In this document: piece after piece, positions 48,118 to 57,705 of the stretch
How positions within the stretch are numbered: the first letter of the stretch is position 1
Layout of the letters: every line of letters begins with the position of its first letter
Notes under the pieces: generated by a model
Told to the model about the DNA's origin: nothing
What the model saw: only the letters and a program-made list of their open reading frames with translations
Database searches by the model: none
Position numbers and translations under genes: made by a program
DNA from: Prevotella sp.
Lineage (GTDB): Bacteria; Bacteroidota; Bacteroidia; Bacteroidales; Bacteroidaceae
Direction of reading: 5' to 3'
Assembly (NCBI GenBank): GCA_017460515.1
Contig: JAFUAY010000007.1
Span: 1 to 64,000, forward strand
Length of the DNA stretch: 64,000 nt

Positions 48118-48945
48118 ATGATTATGAAAAAGTATTTTAAACTGATGAGCCTGTTTTTAGGCTTAATGGTCTGCACACCGGCTTTCGTAGCCTGTGGCGA
48201 TGACGACGACACTACAACCGCAACCCCACCGACAGTACCAAGTGACACATCGTCTACTGAAGTAACAACGGCCGACTTGAAGGGCACTTGGAAATACGGT
48301 TTTTACGGATTAACCTATGTGTTCACCGACAACACGTTTACTGTTACGACAGACGAGAATAACTATACAGCTAACTATACGTTGAAGGATGATGTTATCT
48401 CTTACAACTATACGTTGGACAATCAGCCTCAACAAGGTACAGCCAATATCTATCTATTGTATGACAAAAACGTATTGGTAATGAAAGCAAAGCCCAATCG
48501 TGGCGAAGACTACTCAATCAGTGAGGCCGCAACCATTCTCTATCGTGACGGTAAGGAGCCAACGACTCTAAAGTCGGAAATTCAGGGCGAGTGGCACTGG
48601 TATATGAATGGTGATACGACCTATGTCCGTGGAGCATACAAATTCAATGGTGACAATTTTGAACTGATTGTGACTCCTTGGGGCCAGAAGTACACTGGCA
48701 CATATGCCTATAAAGGCGGCTTCGTAACACTGAACATCACCAATGGCTACACATCTCGTGAGCCAGGATCTGGTGACGGATGGGGCGAAGGAGACCTTGA
48801 TTCTAAAACGTTGGAGGGCACATGGTACACGCTGAACAGAGACCGTTGGGCATTTGAGCCTGGAATGGTTGAACCGTTCCTCGTAAACGGTACTGAGGCG
48901 TATGGTTCACTGGCGAACCTGCCCTGTGTTTTCTATAAGAAATAA
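48118..48945 (+). CDS. Lipoprotein, lipocalin-like repeats
   Basis: 275 residues (MIMKKYFKLMSLFLGLMVCT PAFVACGDDDD; lipobox VAC and acidic run). Two copies of a lipocalin-like beta motif: LKGTWKYGFYGLTYVFTDNT and IQGEWHWYMNGDTTYVRGAY KF, each with repeated strands after it. Function unknown; probably surface-attached, forming a set with the preceding gene. Closed by a bidirectional terminator. Confidence 0.72.
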   Translation: MIMKKYFKLMSLFLGLMVCTPAFVACGDDDDTTTATPPTVPSDTSSTEVTTADLKGTWKYGFYGLTYVFTDNTFTVTTDENNYTANYTLKDDVISYNYTLDNQPQQGTANIYLLYDKNVLVMKAKPNRGEDYSISEAATILYRDGKEPTTLKSEIQGEWHWYMNGDTTYVRGAYKFNGDNFELIVTPWGQKYTGTYAYKGGFVTLNITNGYTSREPGSGDGWGEGDLDSKTLEGTWYTLNRDRWAFEPGMVEPFLVNGTEAYGSLANLPCVFYKK

Positions 48946-48973
48946 TCTTATTAAAGCTTAGACAAAGTAATTC

Positions 48974-49033
48974 TCTAATTCTCAAATTCTTGATAGAAAC
49001 TATTTCAAGAAAGAGAGAATTAGAGAATTTCTT
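48974..49033. terminator. Bidirectional terminator between convergent genes
   Basis: AATTCTCTAATTCTC pairs with GAGAATTAGAGAATT over a 30-base loop, A and T runs on both sides. Separates the lipoprotein gene (plus) from the ABC operon (minus). Confidence 0.7.
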
Positions 49034-49041
49034 ATTTCAAG

Positions 49042-49053
49042 GGCGGTAGCAAA
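49042..49053 (-). repeat. TTTGCTACCGCC 3'-end motif, copy 3
   Basis: On the minus strand, ten bases after the permease stop, GTAGAG then TTTGCTACCGCC. Confidence 0.55.
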
Positions 49054-49062
49054 CTCTACACT

Positions 49063-50292
49063 CTAAACTAAAGCCTCCTTCTTTTCTTCCAGTCGCTCAA
49101 TGGTTTCCTGGCGAGCCCTGTTCACTTGTCGGTAGTAGACGAAGCAGGAAGAACAGAAATACAGGATGGTGTGGAGCCAAAGGATGCGATACTCACTGAT
49201 GACATCACTCAGTGTAGCACCCATAGAGTTCATACGCACGTAGGCTTTCACTGCAAACGTAGAGGGGAATACCCATGATACGCCCTGCCAGAAAGCGGGA
49301 ATACTTGACTGCGGCCAACTGACTCCCGTCATAAACAACAGGGGTACAGAAACAAATACCATCAGCAACATCACGTTCTCACGATATTTCACCATACACG
49401 ATACTGTCATGCCAAAGAAGATACTGGCCAGCGTGTAGGGGAACAGGATAGCCAGGATATTCCACCAATGAGCCAGCCGTGGGAAATTGAATATGCTTGG
49501 TACGGCAATCGTCAGCCATACACCCATAACAGCATAGATCATCAGGTAGCATAGCGCCTTACCCCATACTATTCGTGACAATCCATGATAATGGCGGCGC
49601 ACTGGTATCAGCCATCCGTAACGGCTCTTCTCGCGTGTGGTACCTGCTGACAATCCGATACCCAATACCAACGTCTGCTGGAGAATCAGTATCAGCACCC
49701 CTGGCAGGATGAACGATCCATAGCCACCAGAGGGATTGAAGATAGGCACATCAGCCACATCGAGAGGCTTTGCTGCTATTGCGTCCTCACGCGATGTATA
49801 GTTCTTGCCCATACGGGTCTTCAGTTCCGTTCCCATCTGCATGCTGACCAACTGGGCTGTCTGGAACACTGCCTTGTAAGCCAACATCAGGCTCATATCG
49901 CAATACACGCTGACAGTGGCCTGCTCCAATCTGTTCACACGTTTGTCAAACTCACTGGGGAAATAATAGATGCCTTTCACCAACTGCCTACTGATGAGTG
50001 ATTTCGCCTCGTCCAGGTCCTGTGCATAGTAGGCTATCTTCACATCGGGCGAAGCGTCACACATACGGACAAACTTCCGTGAGAGTGAAGAGTGGCTGTT
50101 ATCGACAACGACTACGGGAATCTCATGCACTGCCTCATTGTTATATATCCAGGAGTAGAGCAACGGATAGACGATAGGCACCACGAAGAAGAAGATGATC
50201 ACTCCCTCGTCATGGAACACCTGTTTCATCTCTTCCTTCCAGATAAAACAGATATCCAACAGTCCTTCGTATGCATTACGGAATATAGACAT
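49063..50292 (-). CDS. ABC-2 type transporter permease
   Basis: 409 residues. One N-terminal membrane segment (GVIIFFFVVPIVYPLLYSWI), a periplasmic domain with VVVDNSHSSLSRKFVRMCDA, then five segments at the C-terminus incl. GGYGSFILPGVLILILQQTL and VFVSVPLLFMTGVSWPQSSI PAFW, the ABC-2 signature. Forms the membrane part of an exporter, together with the other permease (overlap 17 bases) and the HlyD protein. An ATPase gene is not in the window. Confidence 0.9.
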   Translation of the reverse strand: MSIFRNAYEGLLDICFIWKEEMKQVFHDEGVIIFFFVVPIVYPLLYSWIYNNEAVHEIPVVVVDNSHSSLSRKFVRMCDASPDVKIAYYAQDLDEAKSLISRQLVKGIYYFPSEFDKRVNRLEQATVSVYCDMSLMLAYKAVFQTAQLVSMQMGTELKTRMGKNYTSREDAIAAKPLDVADVPIFNPSGGYGSFILPGVLILILQQTLVLGIGLSAGTTREKSRYGWLIPVRRHYHGLSRIVWGKALCYLMIYAVMGVWLTIAVPSIFNFPRLAHWWNILAILFPYTLASIFFGMTVSCMVKYRENVMLLMVFVSVPLLFMTGVSWPQSSIPAFWQGVSWVFPSTFAVKAYVRMNSMGATLSDVISEYRILWLHTILYFCSSCFVYYRQVNRARQETIERLEEKKEALV

Positions 50293-51439
50293 AGTTAAGC
50301 ATTGCGTTTTTGAGCTTCTTCAACACAAGCCAGGGCAACAACATGAATGAGCCCAGGGCAACGAAGTGGAACCAGGCCTCCAGCAGCGGATAGCCGTTGA
50401 ACACCGTAATCTGATAGAGCATGTAATAATGACGCAGGGGGAACAGCCAGGCAAGTGACTGCAGCGGTGCATCCATACCCATCACAGGGAAGGCAGCACC
50501 CGCCATCGAGAAACTGAGCACACCCCACAGCGAACAGACACTCATCGACATACGCAACGATGGCATCAGTCCGAAGACGAAGATGCCAAAGCCTTGTGAA
50601 GCCAGTACCTGCATCACGGCAATCAGTACCAACGTCCACCCTCTTCCATTATGTGGGAAGCCTAAGTGCACGAACACATACCACTCGTAGGCGAAGACCA
50701 CCGCCAAGAAGATGAGGGTATGAGGCAGGAACTTGCCTATCAGAGCCAGCGTCATGTTCTGATCAGCAGCCTCCAACCATTTCTTCGACATACTGAACTT
50801 CAGTTCGTTGCCCAGCGAATAGGCTGAAATCATGAAGATGAACAGCATGAACATACCTGGCACGAGCATCGTGGTGAGGTAGACATTATAGTTGGTCCAT
50901 GGATTCACAATCTGATGCAGGTCTACGCGGATGGGCTGCAACAACGTCTGTATCTGCTGATCAGTAGCACCGCGCGCCCTCAGCGTGGCTTGTCCCACAG
51001 CTGCAGAGCCCAAGGTGGAAATAGTCTTGAGGTCCTTCATCAACAGGGCTCCTGCTGCCAGTGTGGTATAGGAATAATAATAGGAAATCTTTGGCTGACG
51101 ACTCGACAACAGTTTCTCAGTCGTTCCCTTGGGGATATAGAGGAAACCATATATCTCGTTATGCTGCATAGCCCGGCGCGCCTCACTGGCACTGGGATAG
51201 TGGGCCACCACCTTCGACTGCTGGAAAGCATCCAGACGCTGAGCCAGTGCACGCGTTGTCGACGTGTTATCCAGATCTACCACACCCACGGGCATACTCT
51301 TGGGCAGTCCGTCATCCATCAGGGAAGTGAAGAAGATGACGATTGCCAAGGGGAACAGCACCATGCAGAACCAATAGATATGGTTATCTCTGATGATGTT
51401 CAGCTCGCGTAATATAATATGGTATAAGCGTGTCAGCAT
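50276..51439 (-). CDS. ABC-2 type transporter permease
   Basis: 387 residues, same layout as the next gene: YWFCMVLFPLAIVIFFTSLM, periplasmic VGVVDLDNTSTTRALAQRLD, then membrane segments with MLVPGMFMLFIFMISAYSLG and FSMAGAAFPVMGMDAPLQSL AWLFPLRHYY. The pair resembles YhhJ/YbhR-like exporters that work with an HlyD-type adaptor. The 3' end overlaps the second permease gene. Confidence 0.9.
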   Translation of the reverse strand: MLTRLYHIILRELNIIRDNHIYWFCMVLFPLAIVIFFTSLMDDGLPKSMPVGVVDLDNTSTTRALAQRLDAFQQSKVVAHYPSASEARRAMQHNEIYGFLYIPKGTTEKLLSSRQPKISYYYSYTTLAAGALLMKDLKTISTLGSAAVGQATLRARGATDQQIQTLLQPIRVDLHQIVNPWTNYNVYLTTMLVPGMFMLFIFMISAYSLGNELKFSMSKKWLEAADQNMTLALIGKFLPHTLIFLAVVFAYEWYVFVHLGFPHNGRGWTLVLIAVMQVLASQGFGIFVFGLMPSLRMSMSVCSLWGVLSFSMAGAAFPVMGMDAPLQSLAWLFPLRHYYMLYQITVFNGYPLLEAWFHFVALGSFMLLPWLVLKKLKNAMLNYVYIP

Positions 51440-51443
51440 TCAG

Positions 51444-51490
51444 TAATCCTCAGGTCTCTCAACACAATAATCCTCAGGTCTCTCAACACA
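51444..51490 (-). repeat. 24-bp tandem duplication between exporter genes
   Basis: The unit AATCCTCAGGTCTCTCAACA stands twice (from 51445 and 51469), spaced 24 bases, in the 53-base gap between the adaptor and first permease genes. Minor replication-slippage product. Confidence 0.7.
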
Positions 51491-51492
51491 AG

Positions 51493-52476
51493 TTACCGGA
51501 TAATGAGCGACATACCAGGACGTAGTCCTTCGATAGTTTCCAGCGGACGTGCCTTCACCTCGAAGGTCTTCAGGTCAAACTGTCCGTTAGCCTTCGTTGC
51601 CTTCCAAACGGCATACGAGCCCTGGTCTTTCATATAGTAGACCTTCAGTTTCACCTCTTTATCGAAAGCAGGTACGTAGGCTGTGACCTCATCGCCTACC
51701 TGCATACCTTTCAACTGATCCTCACGCACATTGAACGAGCCCCAGAGGTCCTGCATCATCGAGATAGTCATAATGGGACTACCCGTACCGACCAGCTCAC
51801 CCACCTTGGGATAAATGCTGCTTACCTCGCCATCCATCTGTGCCAGCTGGACAGTCTCACCAATATAGCTGTTCACTTCCTGAACGGCTCCCTTGGCACG
51901 GTTCAGCTGAGCCTGTGCTGCCATTTTCTCTTCCTGACGGGCACCATTGACTGCCATATCGTACTGACTCTGAGCTGCCTCGACAGTGGCCTGCATAGCC
52001 TTATAGTTGGCAAAAGCCTCATCACGCTTCTGCGCACTCATCACGCCTTCGTCATAGAGGCGCTGAACACGATTGTATGATTTCTCAGCAATCTCAAGTC
52101 CTGCCTTTGCCTTCTGCAACATCTGGAAAGCACCCTGCACCTGTTCCTTGCGGGCACCGTTCTGAGCCATCTGTTCCATGGCGGCAGCACCAGCCTCAGC
52201 ACCTTCCGCCTGCTTCATCTTGGCTCGCACCTCTGGCGCATCAATGATAGCCAGCGTGTCACCAGCCTTCACGAAGTCGCCTTCCTTGACTCGAATCTCC
52301 AGAATACGTCCGGGCACCTTGCTTGACACCCTGTACTCTGACACCTCTACCTGTCCCTGAATGAGCTCCGGATCCCTGCCCAAAGCGAAGAATCCAATCA
52401 GTCCCATGAGGACTACCACTGTAATAAAGCCTAAGATGGCCAACAGAATGTTTCTGTGCTGTGTTGTTGCTGACAT
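51493..52476 (-). CDS. HlyD-type membrane fusion (adaptor) protein
   Basis: 327 residues. One N-terminal anchor (ILLAILGFITVVVLMGLIGF FA), biotinyl-lipoyl-like half VSSKVPGRILEIRVKEGDFV KAGDTLAIID, alpha-helical hairpin 80-200 (LEIAEKSYNRVQRLYDEGVM SAQKRDEAFANYKA), then IGETVQLAQMDGEVSSIYPK VGELVGTGSP and the barrel end. Bridges the ABC permeases and an outer-membrane channel. The gene for the channel (TolC type) is not here. Confidence 0.92.
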   Translation of the reverse strand: MSATTQHRNILLAILGFITVVVLMGLIGFFALGRDPELIQGQVEVSEYRVSSKVPGRILEIRVKEGDFVKAGDTLAIIDAPEVRAKMKQAEGAEAGAAAMEQMAQNGARKEQVQGAFQMLQKAKAGLEIAEKSYNRVQRLYDEGVMSAQKRDEAFANYKAMQATVEAAQSQYDMAVNGARQEEKMAAQAQLNRAKGAVQEVNSYIGETVQLAQMDGEVSSIYPKVGELVGTGSPIMTISMMQDLWGSFNVREDQLKGMQVGDEVTAYVPAFDKEVKLKVYYMKDQGSYAVWKATKANGQFDLKTFEVKARPLETIEGLRPGMSLIIR

Positions 52477-52485
52477 AATCTTTTG

Positions 52486-53358
52486 TTATTTAGCAAATGT
52501 GAACACTTTTGCTCCAATCATGTTTCCATCAGCGAAGATGCTGACGCGATACTCTCCCGTAGCCAGGAACTCGTTGACATTCCAGTAGGTCACTACCGGT
52601 GTCTCCTGTCCGTTATATTCTATCGTTTTCTTCATGGAGTATTCTACTTGTGTATTTTCGAAGTCGAAGAGGCCTCCGCTCAGCGCACTGCCACTGGGTG
52701 TCTGGATGCGTACGTAGATGACCTTCGTGCCATTGGTAGCTGTCACGTTCTTGGCAATGGTGAAGCCTACCTGGATCTGCTTGCAGTCCTTCAGTTTCTT
52801 TGCCTCCTTATTACGCTTGTTCAGTGGCGTCATCGTGATACCTGTTGCATCGAGCTGTGCTGCAATAGCCACCTTCTCGCTCAACTTAGCCTTCTCAGTT
52901 GCCAGTCCCACGTTCTCACGTTCTGACTGTGCCAACTCGTCACGAATCTGCATATTCTCGCTACGCAGCGTCTCGTTGACCTGGTTCAGCGAGTCAACCT
53001 GGCGGATATAGGAGCGCAACACCTCACGCACCGTAGCCAGCTCTTTCTTCAGTCGGGTAATCTCGCGGGCATCATTAGCCTTGGTCTGCTTCAGTTCTTC
53101 CAATAGCTGCTGTGTGCGCAATTGCTCACGCGTCAGCTGTGCCACAATAGAATCGTTGTTGATCTGAGTCATCATCTCACTGTACTGCAGGGTGAAACGC
53201 TCATACTCGTTCTCCATCTCCTGCTTATCCAGTTCTGCTAACTCCTGCATTTCCTCGTTGGCCATCTTCTGTTGCTGTAAGTTTACGAACAGCCATACTG
53301 CCAAACCTCCTAATACGATAACCGCTACAGCGGCAACTATCACTAATGACTTCTTCAT
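52486..53358 (-). CDS. Membrane-anchored coiled-coil protein, first gene of the exporter operon
   Basis: 290 residues. Anchor LVIVAAVAVIVLGGLAVWLF V, coiled coil 25-165 (EMQELAELDKQEMENEYERF, EELKQTKANDAREITRLKKE, VNETLRSENMQIRDELAQSE), then a beta-sandwich (KQIQVGFTIAKNVTATNGTK VIYVRI, FLATGEYRVSIFADGNMIGA). I know this as an unnamed conserved Bacteroidales protein; its constant place before HlyD genes suggests, not proves, an envelope function. Promoter TAATTTTG (53413-53420, minus). Confidence 0.78.
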   Translation of the reverse strand: MKKSLVIVAAVAVIVLGGLAVWLFVNLQQQKMANEEMQELAELDKQEMENEYERFTLQYSEMMTQINNDSIVAQLTREQLRTQQLLEELKQTKANDAREITRLKKELATVREVLRSYIRQVDSLNQVNETLRSENMQIRDELAQSERENVGLATEKAKLSEKVAIAAQLDATGITMTPLNKRNKEAKKLKDCKQIQVGFTIAKNVTATNGTKVIYVRIQTPSGSALSGGLFDFENTQVEYSMKKTIEYNGQETPVVTYWNVNEFLATGEYRVSIFADGNMIGAKVFTFAK

Positions 53359-53412
53359 TTATTTCTATCGATAAAAATGGGTGTCATCACACACCTCTTT
53401 AATAATCAGCTG

Positions 53413-53564
53413 CAAAATTATAGTTTTTAGCTGAATTGACAAAGAATTTTGTGCTTTGTTTTGACTAATCCATTCCAAATTTAATATATTTCCACAGAAT
53501 TGGAACATTTTTTTGCAGAAGTGAGAGTTTTTTTTGGTAGTTTCAAATTATTATCCTATCTTTG
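53413..53564. promoter_or_regulatory. Divergent promoters (exporter operon; cyd operon)
   Basis: Minus: TAATTTTG at 53413-53420. Plus: TTTGG at 53533-53537 and TATCTTTG at 53557-53564, spacing 19. Confidence 0.65.
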
Positions 53565-53591
53565 CCACAAGTAACCTAAAACGACATGCCT

Positions 53592-53828
53592 ATGCGAAAA
53601 GACAGTTTCCTCTATCGGGCATTCTATTTGTACTACGACGGTTTCCGGCAGATGACCCTGGGGCGCACCCTTTGGACAGTTATTGCCATCAAGCTCATCA
53701 TCATCTTTGCGGTGCTGAAAGTATTCTTTTTCCCCAACTTCATCAAGGAGCATGCAGAGCCGGATGCGGAAGATGAGTTTGTGGCTTCCCAGCTCATTGA
53801 CAGACAACCACAATTAACACCTCAATAA
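53592..53828 (+). CDS. DUF4492 small membrane protein before cydA
   Basis: 78 residues (ATG at 53592; 53586 also possible). DSFLYRAFYLYYDGFRQMTL GRTLWTVIAIKLIIIFAVLK VFFFPNFI, one membrane segment with a conserved FYxYGF-like start. In Bacteroidota it regularly precedes cydAB; it may fill the role of CydX in assembling the oxidase. Two bases to cydA. Confidence 0.85.
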   Translation: MRKDSFLYRAFYLYYDGFRQMTLGRTLWTVIAIKLIIIFAVLKVFFFPNFIKEHAEPDAEDEFVASQLIDRQPQLTPQ

Positions 53829-53830
53829 TT

Positions 53831-55465
53831 ATGAACAATCTATTATTATCTATCGATGCAGGTACTATTGATTGGTCGCGTGCGCAGTTTGCCCTGACAG
53901 CAATCTACCACTGGCTGTTTGTACCGCTGACCCTCGGACTGGCTCTGATTATGGGCATTGCCGAGACCTGTTTCTATCGCACGAAGAAACGCTTCTGGAA
54001 AGATGTGGCGAAGTTCTGGCAGAAGCTATTCGGTGTCAACTTCGCCATGGGTGTGGCTACGGGTATCATCCTGGAGTTTGAGTTCGGCACCAACTGGAGC
54101 AACTACTCCTGGTTCGTAGGCGACATCTTCGGAGCTCCCCTGGCCATTGAGGGTATCCTGGCCTTCTTCATGGAGTCTACCTTCGTGGCAGTGATGTATT
54201 TCGGATGGAAGAAAGTATCACCAGGTTTCCATCTGGCTTCTACCTGGCTGACGGGGCTTGGTGCTACAATTTCTGCCTGGTGGATTCTGGTGGCAAATGC
54301 CTGGATGCAGTATCCCGTAGGCTGTACGTTCAACCCTGACACCATGCGTCATGAGATGACCGACTTCTTTGCAGTGGCTTTCTCGCCTTTTGCCATCGAC
54401 AAGTTCTGTCATACCGTTATCTCTTCATGGATCATCGGCGCCATCTTCGTCGTTGCTGTCTCCAGCTGGTATCTGCTGAAGAAGCGCGAGCAGCGCCTGG
54501 CCGTCGAGAGCATTAAGATTGCTGCTGTGGTAGGTTTTATCGCCTCTATCGGCGCTGCCGCCACAGGTCATAAGTCGGCACAGAGCGTTGGCGAGGTACA
54601 GCCCATGAAGTTGGCTGCTATGGAGGCGCTCTATAATGGCGGTACTGATCAGGGACTCACAGCTATTGCATGGGTGAACCCGTTCCGTCAGCCCGACTAC
54701 GCCAATGAGCCTGCTGCTCCTTTCAAGCTGGAGATGCCCTATGCCCTGTCGTTCATGGCGACCAATGACATCCACGGCTACGTGCCAGGTATCAACGACC
54801 TGTTGAACGGCTATACCAAGCCCGATGGTACTGTCGAGCCTTCTATCGAGGAGAAGATAGAGCGCGGACAGGAGGCCATTGCCGCCTTGAGCGTCTATCG
54901 TCAAGGTGTGAAGAACGGCACCCCTGAAGAGGTGCTTCGCCCTTGGGTGGCTATACTCAGTTCCAATATGAAGTACTTCGGCTATGGTTATATCCGTGAT
55001 CGCTCGGAGGTGGTGCCCTATATCCCCGTCAATTTCTGGGCTTTCCGCATCATGGTGGGATTAGGATGTCTGTTCATTCTCTATTTCGCCGTGCTGATTC
55101 TCATGGCATTCCGCATTCCGCTGATCTCCGTCATTGCCCGCAGATTATTGGCTGCCTTTGGACTTATTTCAGAGACAGATGCCGACAGCAACGACATCAC
55201 TGCCCTACCCGCTTGGCATTATTGGTTCGCCATCGCCCTATTGCCGCTGGCCTACATCGCTTCTGAAAGCGGATGGCTGGTAGCAGAGTTTGGCCGCCAG
55301 CCTTGGACTATCCAGGACATGCTGCCTACATGGGCAGCCGTGAGCGACCTGCATTCCAGCAGTGTTGCCATTACCTTCTTCATTTTCCTCTTCCTCTTCA
55401 CCACCATGTTGAGTGTTGAGATCTGTATTCTGCTTAAACAAATAAAGAAAGGGCCACAATCATGA
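53831..55465 (+). CDS. cydA: Cytochrome bd ubiquinol oxidase subunit I
   Basis: 544 residues. DWSRAQFALTAIYHWLFVPL TLGLALIMGI with the haem-d/b595 His, RFWKDVAKFWQKLFGVNFAM GVATGIILEFEFGTNW, FGAPLAIEGILAFFMESTFV (Glu residues of the proton/haem path), GHKSAQSVGEVQPMKLAAME ALY, and the short Q-loop with DLLNGYTKPDGTVE. Reduces O2 to water with quinol; typical for gut Bacteroidota living in nanomolar oxygen. Overlaps cydB by four bases. Confidence 0.97.
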   Translation: MNNLLLSIDAGTIDWSRAQFALTAIYHWLFVPLTLGLALIMGIAETCFYRTKKRFWKDVAKFWQKLFGVNFAMGVATGIILEFEFGTNWSNYSWFVGDIFGAPLAIEGILAFFMESTFVAVMYFGWKKVSPGFHLASTWLTGLGATISAWWILVANAWMQYPVGCTFNPDTMRHEMTDFFAVAFSPFAIDKFCHTVISSWIIGAIFVVAVSSWYLLKKREQRLAVESIKIAAVVGFIASIGAAATGHKSAQSVGEVQPMKLAAMEALYNGGTDQGLTAIAWVNPFRQPDYANEPAAPFKLEMPYALSFMATNDIHGYVPGINDLLNGYTKPDGTVEPSIEEKIERGQEAIAALSVYRQGVKNGTPEEVLRPWVAILSSNMKYFGYGYIRDRSEVVPYIPVNFWAFRIMVGLGCLFILYFAVLILMAFRIPLISVIARRLLAAFGLISETDADSNDITALPAWHYWFAIALLPLAYIASESGWLVAEFGRQPWTIQDMLPTWAAVSDLHSSSVAITFFIFLFLFTTMLSVEICILLKQIKKGPQS

Positions 55466-56682
55466 CATACGATTTCCTACAGCACTACTGGTGTTTCATC
55501 GTATCACTGCTGGGTGCATTATTAGTTTTCCTGCTCTTCGTTCAAGGTGCCAATTCCGTAGCGCGCTCACTGGGAAAGACGGATGAAGGTGTACGCCTCA
55601 TCTATAATTCCACAGGACGCAAGTGGGAGTTCACCTTCACCACGTTAGTCACCTTTGGCGGAGCATTCTTTGCCTCCTTTCCACTGTTCTATAGCACCAG
55701 CTTTGGCGGCGCCTACTGGCTATGGATGCTAATCCTCTTCACCTTCGTGCTGCAGGCGGTGAGCTATGAGTTTCAGAACAAGATTGGCAATTTCCTTGGC
55801 CCGCGTACCTTCCAGTTCTTCTTGACGCTGAACGGCATCTTGGGCCCGTTGCTCTTAGGCGGTGCTGTTGCCACCTTCTTTGAGGGTAGCAATTTCATCG
55901 TGGTCAAGGATAATCTGCTCAATACGCCGTTCGCTGTTGAAGGACCGCTGTTTGAAGTGCCCGACCCTACGGGGGTTATCACACCCGTGATTTCCCATTG
56001 GGGCAATGCTTCGCACGGTCTCGATGCCCTACTGAATCCTTGGGTGCTCGTTCTGGGCTTCGCAGTATTTTTCCTTGCACGCATTCTGGGCATCCTTTAT
56101 GTGATGAACAATGTCAATGATGAAGGAATCCGCTCGCGTGGCAAGTCTCGTCTCCTCGCCTCTACCGTACCGTTCCTCGTATTCTTCGTGGCCTACGTTG
56201 TCCACGTCCTGCTGAAGGACGGCTATGCTGTCGACCCTGCCACAGGCGTCATCTTCATGGAGCCGTTCAAGTATCTGCATAACTTCCTGGATATGTGGTA
56301 CCTGCTCATCATCTTCCTTGTAGGCGTTGTACTGGTTCTCTGGGGTATTGGCACAGAACTGCTGCGCGACAGTCAGTCCTCCACCCACTCTTCACTCTTC
56401 ACTTGCCCAGGTATCTGGCCTGCTGGCATTGGCACAGTGCTCACCGTGCTTGCCCTGCTGCTCTGTTCAGCATGGAACAATACGGCCTATTATCCCTCGA
56501 CGGCCGACTTGCAGTCATCGTTGACGATAGCCAATAGCTGTAGTAGTGAGTTCACGCTTCGCACGATGTTCTATGTATCCTTCATGGTTCCCTTCGTGCT
56601 TGCCTACATCATTTACTGTTGGCGAAAGATTGATGCGAAGAAGATTGACAAGGAAGAGATTCTTAACGATCACGCTTACTAA
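55462..56682 (+). CDS. cydB: Cytochrome bd ubiquinol oxidase subunit II
   Basis: 406 residues. LLGALLVFLLFVQGANSVAR opening (the bacteroidal version of the CydB start), VTFGGAFFASFPLFYSTSFG GAYWLW, LTLNGILGPLLLGGAVATFF and repeated membrane segments to the C-terminal MFYVSFMVPFVLAYIIYCW. Holds no haem but is needed for assembly. Translationally coupled to cydA (ATGA). End of the operon; the next gene is convergent, 40 bases on. Confidence 0.95.
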   Translation: MTYDFLQHYWCFIVSLLGALLVFLLFVQGANSVARSLGKTDEGVRLIYNSTGRKWEFTFTTLVTFGGAFFASFPLFYSTSFGGAYWLWMLILFTFVLQAVSYEFQNKIGNFLGPRTFQFFLTLNGILGPLLLGGAVATFFEGSNFIVVKDNLLNTPFAVEGPLFEVPDPTGVITPVISHWGNASHGLDALLNPWVLVLGFAVFFLARILGILYVMNNVNDEGIRSRGKSRLLASTVPFLVFFVAYVVHVLLKDGYAVDPATGVIFMEPFKYLHNFLDMWYLLIIFLVGVVLVLWGIGTELLRDSQSSTHSSLFTCPGIWPAGIGTVLTVLALLLCSAWNNTAYYPSTADLQSSLTIANSCSSEFTLRTMFYVSFMVPFVLAYIIYCWRKIDAKKIDKEEILNDHAY

Positions 56683-56724
56683 TAGCAAGATGCGAGGTGC
56701 CAAGCGCCTCGCATCTCCATATAT

Positions 56725-57666
56725 TCACCTTGCTTCGTCCCTGTAGTTCTTGAGGTAGTCCTCGTAGGCCATTCGGATGCCGTCTTCCAGTTCCACCTTG
56801 TAGGTCCATCCCAGCTTTGTTGCCTTCGACACATCCAGCAGTTTGCGAGGTGTACCATTCGGACGGGTAGAGTCCCACTCTATCCGTCCTTCGTATCCTA
56901 CCACCTTTGCCACCAGCTCTGTCAGTGCCTTGATAGTCAGTTCCTTACCTGTTCCTGCATTCACCGTCTCATTGCCTGAGTAGTTGTTCATGAGGAACAC
57001 ACATAGATTCGCCAGATCGTCTACATAGAGGAACTCTCTCAACGGAGAGCCGTCGCCCCAACAGGTCACACTCTCTACCCCCGCCTCTTTTGCCTCATGG
57101 AACCTGCGAATAAGTGCTGGCAGCACATGACTGTGCTCAAGATGATAGTTATCATTAGGGCCATACAGGTTCGTTGGCATCACCGAGATATAATCCGTTC
57201 CGTACTGGCGGTTCAGATATTCGCAGTATTTCAGCCCGCTGATCTTTGCCAGCGCGTATGCCTCATTGGTAGGTTCCAGTGCAGAGGTAAGCAGACAGCT
57301 TTCAGGCATGGGCTGTGGCGCCAGTCGGGGATAGATGCAACTTGACCCTAAGAACTCCAGTTTCTTACAGCCGTTCTTCCACGCGGCATGCACCACGTTC
57401 ATCTCCAGAATCATATTCTCGTACATAAAGTCCGCCAATGCGCTCTGGTTAGCCACGATGCCGCCAACCTTTGCTGCGGCAAGGAACACATATTCGGGCT
57501 TTTCTGCTGCGAAGAACTGTTCAACGGCTTCCTGTCGTGTCAGGTCCAGCTCCGCATGTGTCCGCGTCACGATATTCGTATATCCCTGTCGTTGCAGTTC
57601 CCTGACGATGGCACTTCCCACCATTCCCCGATGACCTGCAACGTATATTTTAGAATTCTTCTCCAT
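56725..57666 (-). CDS. fcl: GDP-L-fucose synthase
   Basis: 313 residues (start at 57666, or 57669 with one more Met; GAGGAGGGG lies just before). IYVAGHRGMVGSAIVRELQR (NADP loop GxxGxxG), FLAAAKVGGIVANQSALADF, GSSCIYPRLAPQPMPESCLL, SYGTDY-like QYGTDYISVMPTNLYGPNDN (YxxxK: YALAKISGLKYCEYL) . Converts GDP-4-keto-6-deoxymannose to GDP-L-fucose. Second gene of the operon gmd-fcl; fucose is then placed on capsule or surface glycoproteins. Confidence 0.95.
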   Translation of the reverse strand: MEKNSKIYVAGHRGMVGSAIVRELQRQGYTNIVTRTHAELDLTRQEAVEQFFAAEKPEYVFLAAAKVGGIVANQSALADFMYENMILEMNVVHAAWKNGCKKLEFLGSSCIYPRLAPQPMPESCLLTSALEPTNEAYALAKISGLKYCEYLNRQYGTDYISVMPTNLYGPNDNYHLEHSHVLPALIRRFHEAKEAGVESVTCWGDGSPLREFLYVDDLANLCVFLMNNYSGNETVNAGTGKELTIKALTELVAKVVGYEGRIEWDSTRPNGTPRKLLDVSKATKLGWTYKVELEDGIRMAYEDYLKNYRDEAR

Positions 57667-57690
57667 CATACAAAACACCCCCTCCTCAAA

Positions 57691-57702
57691 GGCGGTAGCA
57701 AA
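57691..57702 (-). repeat. TTTGCTACCGCC motif, copy 4
   Basis: On the minus strand directly after the gmd stop (TGA TAG TTTGCTACCGCC), within the gmd-fcl gap of 37 bases. Confidence 0.55.
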
Positions 57703-57705
57703 CTA